7,806 nucleotides of DNA from an uncultured Methanosarcinales archaeon. GTDB taxonomy: Archaea > Halobacteriota > Methanosarcinia > Methanotrichales > Methanotrichaceae. The stretch spans positions 1 through 7,806 of the forward strand of contig CALMJN010000276.1 of assembly GCA_937864385.1 (NCBI GenBank). The letters are read 5' to 3'. The notes under the pieces were generated by a model. It had not been told where the DNA came from. It was given only the letters and a program-made list of their open reading frames with translations, and searched no databases. Position 1 is the first letter of the stretch. Every line of letters starts with the position of its first letter. Position numbers and translations under genes: made by a program. Positions 5,803 through 7,806 of the stretch are shown piece by piece.

Positions 5803-6975
5803 TTATGCGAAACTGAGAGCAAAGGGATCGAAGACCAGGTCCGCCTCTTCCGGCTTGATGAATCGCAATCCTCTGCCCTCCACCTCCTCACCGGATAGCA
5901 GCGGATCGGATACATAGACATCCAGCCCCTTCTCCGCCAACAGCTTCACCAAAGCCAGGTTGCGGCTGTGATAGAACTCCCTGACCCCTGCGCGGTAGGT
6001 GATCCCCTTGATGCAGATCTTGATGCTGGATAGAGGCTTGTCTATCTTCAGGCACTGGGCCAGGATTCTCTCCCCCCAGTAATATATCATCTCGTCGTTA
6101 ATCTCCCGCCCTGTTCTGAGCAGGCGACAGTGGCTGAAGTGCTCCCTCTTCTCCATCTCCTTGATTAAAAACCAGGGGTAGACGGGGATACAGTGGCCAC
6201 CCACACCGGTGGAGGGCAGGTGGATATGGCAGAACTGATGATTGGCCTTGTCCCTGGCCTCAAAGAAGTCCACCTCCAGATCCTGGCAGATCTTGAATAG
6301 CTCATTGGCCAGGGCGATATTGACATCCCTGTAGCAGCCTTCCATGACCTTGATCATCTCTGCCACTCGGGACGAGGAGACCAGATGGAGGTTATTGATG
6401 AACCTTTTATAAACCTGATAGGCCACCATGCCGCTCTCTTCGTCCCTGCCCCCTATCACCTTGGGAAATTCCCTCAGCCGGGAGATGCTGTAGCCGGTCA
6501 TTATCCTCTCCGGGGAGTAGGCCAAAAAGAAGTCGCCGGGCAACAGGCCGCTGGACTGGCAGAGCAGCTTCTCCGCCATATCCTCAGTGGTCCCAGGCGG
6601 GAAGGTGGTCTCCAGCACCACCAGATCCCCTTTCTTGAGGATCTTGCCCAGGGACTCCAGAGCGCTCTTCATAATAGAAAAGTCAGGATTGTAGCTGGCG
6701 TCCACAAAAACCGGCACTATGACAATGAATGTCCGGCAGCCTGCAGCATCCTGGAAGCGCGGCGTGGCCTGCAGGCTTCTCCCGCCGTGCCTCTTTAAGA
6801 GCTCCTCAAGACCCTCCTCCTCTGCTATGGGATTGTCTCCCCGGTTTATGGCCAGGCAGCGGCTCTCATTGATGTCCACGCCCATGACGGCGATACCGCA
6901 GTCGGCTATGACCGCTGCCAGGGGAAGCCCGGCGTTGCCGAGGCCGATTACTGCGATTTCAGCGCTATTTTGCAT
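5803..6975 (-). CDS. Nucleotide-sugar 6-dehydrogenase (UDP-HexNAc dehydrogenase family), divergent active site
   Basis: NAD-dependent enzyme oxidising C6 of a UDP-amino sugar to the uronic acid in two steps through a cysteine thiohemiacetal. In this cluster it is the likely UDP-GlcNAc (WbpA-like) or UDP-ManNAc (WecC-like) dehydrogenase. It is 390 residues, about 30-40 shorter than most relatives. Visible are the nucleotide fold IGLGNAGLPLA (10-20) with VDIN (33-36), LETTFPPGTTE (121-131), YSPERI (153-158), KVIGG (172-176), the helix EMIKVMEGCYRDVNIALANEL (206-226), TGVGGHCIP (256-264) with catalytic Cys262, and the C-terminal domain GITYRAGVREFYHSRNLALVKLL. Lys209 is kept. However, the usual Asn four residues later is Gly213, and the usual Asp four after the Cys is Tyr266. 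The C-terminus stops soon after FIKPEEADLVFDPFA. The ATG at 6975 follows a GGAAGG ribosome site, and an in-frame stop lies just upstream. Confidence 0.85.
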   Translation of the reverse strand: MQNSAEIAVIGLGNAGLPLAAVIADCGIAVMGVDINESRCLAINRGDNPIAEEEGLEELLKRHGGRSLQATPRFQDAAGCRTFIVIVPVFVDASYNPDFSIMKSALESLGKILKKGDLVVLETTFPPGTTEDMAEKLLCQSSGLLPGDFFLAYSPERIMTGYSISRLREFPKVIGGRDEESGMVAYQVYKRFINNLHLVSSSRVAEMIKVMEGCYRDVNIALANELFKICQDLEVDFFEARDKANHQFCHIHLPSTGVGGHCIPVYPWFLIKEMEKREHFSHCRLLRTGREINDEMIYYWGERILAQCLKIDKPLSSIKICIKGITYRAGVREFYHSRNLALVKLLAEKGLDVYVSDPLLSGEEVEGRGLRFIKPEEADLVFDPFALSFA

Positions 6976-7033
6976 ATCTATTATCCTTCCTCATCCTTGG
7001 CCATGCTTTTCCATCTGCCTCATGCTTTTCCAT
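6965..7033 (-). CDS. Possible 22-codon leader ORF overlapping the dehydrogenase start
   Basis: On the minus strand an ATG at 7033 is preceded by CAGGAG five bases upstream. It reads 22 codons (MEKHEADGKAWPRMRK and onward) to a TAG at 6965-6967, which overlaps the first codons of the dehydrogenase in another frame. It begins 16 bases after the acetyltransferase stop and contains both copies of the 19-bp tandem repeat. It could couple translation across the 74-base gap or encode a tiny peptide, but it may equally be chance. No homology is recognised. Confidence 0.15.
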   Translation of the reverse strand: MEKHEADGKAWPRMRKDNRYAK

Positions 7034-7039
7034 CTGTCT
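7002..7039. repeat. 19-bp tandem duplication, two copies
   Basis: CATGCTTTTCCATCTGCCT (7002-7020) is followed directly by a copy (7021-7039) differing at one base (C to T at unit position 17). It fills about half of the 74-base gap between the acetyltransferase and dehydrogenase genes. On the coding strand each copy carries an ATGGAAAAGCATG core. Most likely it is a recent slippage duplication of the leader. Confidence 0.85.
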
Positions 7040-7049
7040 CCTGAAACCC

Positions 7050-7625
7050 TCATGGATTTATCTCGACCTGCTTGTCGCATTCTCTGCACCGATAAATGCT
7101 GCGCCCGCTCTCCAGCTTCTCTTCCTTTTCCAGCCTCCTGCCGCAGTGGCAGACATATCCCCTCAGCCGGCCGGGATTGCCCAGCACCAGGCCGAAAGGC
7201 GGCACATCCTCAGCCACAACGCTGCCCGCTCCGATCATGGCATACTCTCCCACGGTTATGCCGCAGACGATGGTGGCATTGGCTCCTATGCTGGCGCCCC
7301 GGCAGATGCGGGTTGAACAGACGCGCTCCTCATCCCAGATAAAGGCCCGGGGGTAGAGGTCATTGGTGAAGGTGGCAGATGGGCCCACGAATACATCGTC
7401 CTCTATGGTCACTCCCTTATAGACGGAGACGAAGTTCTGGATCTTGACATTATTTCCGATCTCCGCTCCGATGTCGATGTAGACCGACTTTCCTATGTTG
7501 CAATTCTCGCCAATCTTCGCCCCGGACCGGACATGGGCAAAATGCCAGATCTTTGTTCCCTCGCCTATGTCCTGGCTCTCCACGATGGCTGTGGGATGGG
7601 CATAGTAGCCCTGGCTCTGACTCAC
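7050..7625 (-). CDS. wbpD: UDP-2-acetamido-3-amino-hexuronate N-acetyltransferase, WbpD-like
   Basis: Left-handed beta-helix acetyltransferase that, in the WbpD/WlbB family, puts acetyl from acetyl-CoA on the C3 amino group of UDP-GlcNAc3NA to give UDP-GlcNAc3NAcA. With the start at GTG 7625 it has 191 residues, the length of Pseudomonas WbpD, and begins MSQSQGYYAHPTAIVE, closely paralleling that protein's start. A GTG at 7655 would add ten residues but would overlap the upstream gene and lacks a ribosome site. Hexapeptide repeats run from about residue 18 to 138 (IGEGTKIW, AKIGENCNIG, AEIGNNVKIQNFVSVYKGV, FVGPSATFTND, ASIGANATIVCGITVGEYAMIGAGSVV). GNPGRLRGYVC leads into a C-terminal zinc-ribbon-like tail with Cys159, Cys161, Cys180 and Cys183, present in many relatives. 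The fold is certain; the substrate rests on similarity and on the cluster. Confidence 0.88.
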   Translation of the reverse strand: MSQSQGYYAHPTAIVESQDIGEGTKIWHFAHVRSGAKIGENCNIGKSVYIDIGAEIGNNVKIQNFVSVYKGVTIEDDVFVGPSATFTNDLYPRAFIWDEERVCSTRICRGASIGANATIVCGITVGEYAMIGAGSVVAEDVPPFGLVLGNPGRLRGYVCHCGRRLEKEEKLESGRSIYRCRECDKQVEINP

Positions 7626-7626
7626 A

Positions 7627-7635
7627 TTCCTCCCC
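7627..7635 (-). promoter_or_regulatory. Ribosome binding site deciding the wbpD start
   Basis: The minus strand reads GGGGAGGAA immediately before the GTG at 7625, three bases after the GGAGG core. The spacing is short, but it is the only good site near either candidate start. It lies in the 19-base gap after the upstream stop codon, favouring GTG 7625 over GTG 7655. Confidence 0.5.
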
Positions 7636-7644
7636 AACCCTCTC

Positions 7645-7806
7645 CTAGGGAGCACCGATATGCAGGTTTTCTTTGATCCTCTCGCAGATCTGCAGGTTCT
7701 TGAGTGCCTCTTGCGGTGTCACCGGGAAGCTCTTTCTGGCTTTAACGCAGTCCAGGAATGCCTTCAGCTCCACCTTTAGGGGCTCGACCTTATTGACCAG
7801 GACCTT
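7645..7806 (-). CDS. C-terminus of a Gfo/Idh/MocA-family oxidoreductase, probably WbpB-like (partial)
   Basis: Only the last 53 residues are in the window, read leftward from the right edge to a TAG at 7645-7647. The frame gives VEPLKVELKAFLDCVKARK followed by FPVTPQEALKNLQICERI. This is the typical end of Gfo/Idh/MocA dehydrogenases: a lone conserved helix with a short 'P-x-T/S-x-x-E/D-A' segment before a final helix. Placed immediately before wbpD, it is most likely the UDP-N-acetylglucosaminuronate 3-dehydrogenase (WbpB/WlbA type) that makes the 3-keto sugar for transamination. The Rossmann domain and catalytic residues lie outside, so this assignment rests on the tail plus context. Confidence 0.7.
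   Translation of the reverse strand, partial: KVLVNKVEPLKVELKAFLDCVKARKSFPVTPQEALKNLQICERIKENLHIGAP

Noticed and set aside
6385..7342. Plus-strand open frames of 137 and 207 codons opposite the dehydrogenase and acetyltransferase
   Set aside because: The minus strand encodes clear families across the same bases; the plus-strand peptides show no recognisable domain and odd composition.
7626..7655. Upstream GTG start for the acetyltransferase at 7655
   Set aside because: It would add ten residues not seen in the family, overlap the upstream gene, and has no ribosome site, whereas GTG 7625 has one and gives the family-typical N-terminus.
1..7806. CRISPR array, tRNA/rRNA genes, insertion sequence, toxin-antitoxin or defence island
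   Set aside because: No regularly spaced repeats, cloverleaf-like segments, transposase motifs, terminal inverted repeats or defence-family proteins were seen on reading either strand.

Overview
The window is ordinary archaeal chromosome, most likely from a euryarchaeal methanogen. The evidence is an archaeal exosome subunit (Csl4) next to RNA polymerase subunit L, Shine-Dalgarno-led genes, a methanogen-type ArsM and an archaeal RtcA. The overall flavour suggests Methanosarcinales/Methanotrichales, but that is an impression, since no 16S or methanogenesis gene is present. There are no tRNA or rRNA genes, insertion sequences or CRISPR arrays.

Left half, plus strand: the 3' part of csl4 (1-404) overlaps rpoL (404-679) by one base. 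An AT-rich gap with a T-rich terminator-like tract and a TATA-like element follows. Then comes a short-chain dehydrogenase/reductase (SDR, about 812-1561) with lower GC and different codon use, probably acquired. A short coding-like frame (about 1563-1796) may be a small gene or the 3' remnant of an older one. After it lie arsM (1825-2649), with all three arsenic-binding cysteines, and rtcA (2680-3699), an RNA 3'-phosphate cyclase, 30 bases downstream.

Right half, minus strand: five closely spaced genes read leftward and converge on rtcA with only 16 bases between stop codons. In transcription order they are the C-terminus of a WbpB-like oxidoreductase (cut by the window edge), a WbpD-like N-acetyltransferase, a nucleotide-sugar 6-dehydrogenase, a non-hydrolysing UDP-sugar 2-epimerase resembling WbpI, and a GT-B glycosyltransferase. 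Together they match most of the route from UDP-GlcNAc to a UDP-2,3-diacetamido-2,3-dideoxy-hexuronic acid (the ManNAc3NAcA type) plus a transferase, pointing to a surface glycan or N-glycan locus. The aminotransferase step (WbpE) is not visible and would be expected beyond base 7806.

I did not find a convincing new system. The points most worth a second look are the dehydrogenase with two normally conserved active-site residues replaced and a short C-terminus, the 19-bp tandem duplication with a possible leader ORF just upstream of it, and the likely SDR insertion with an adjacent gene remnant.
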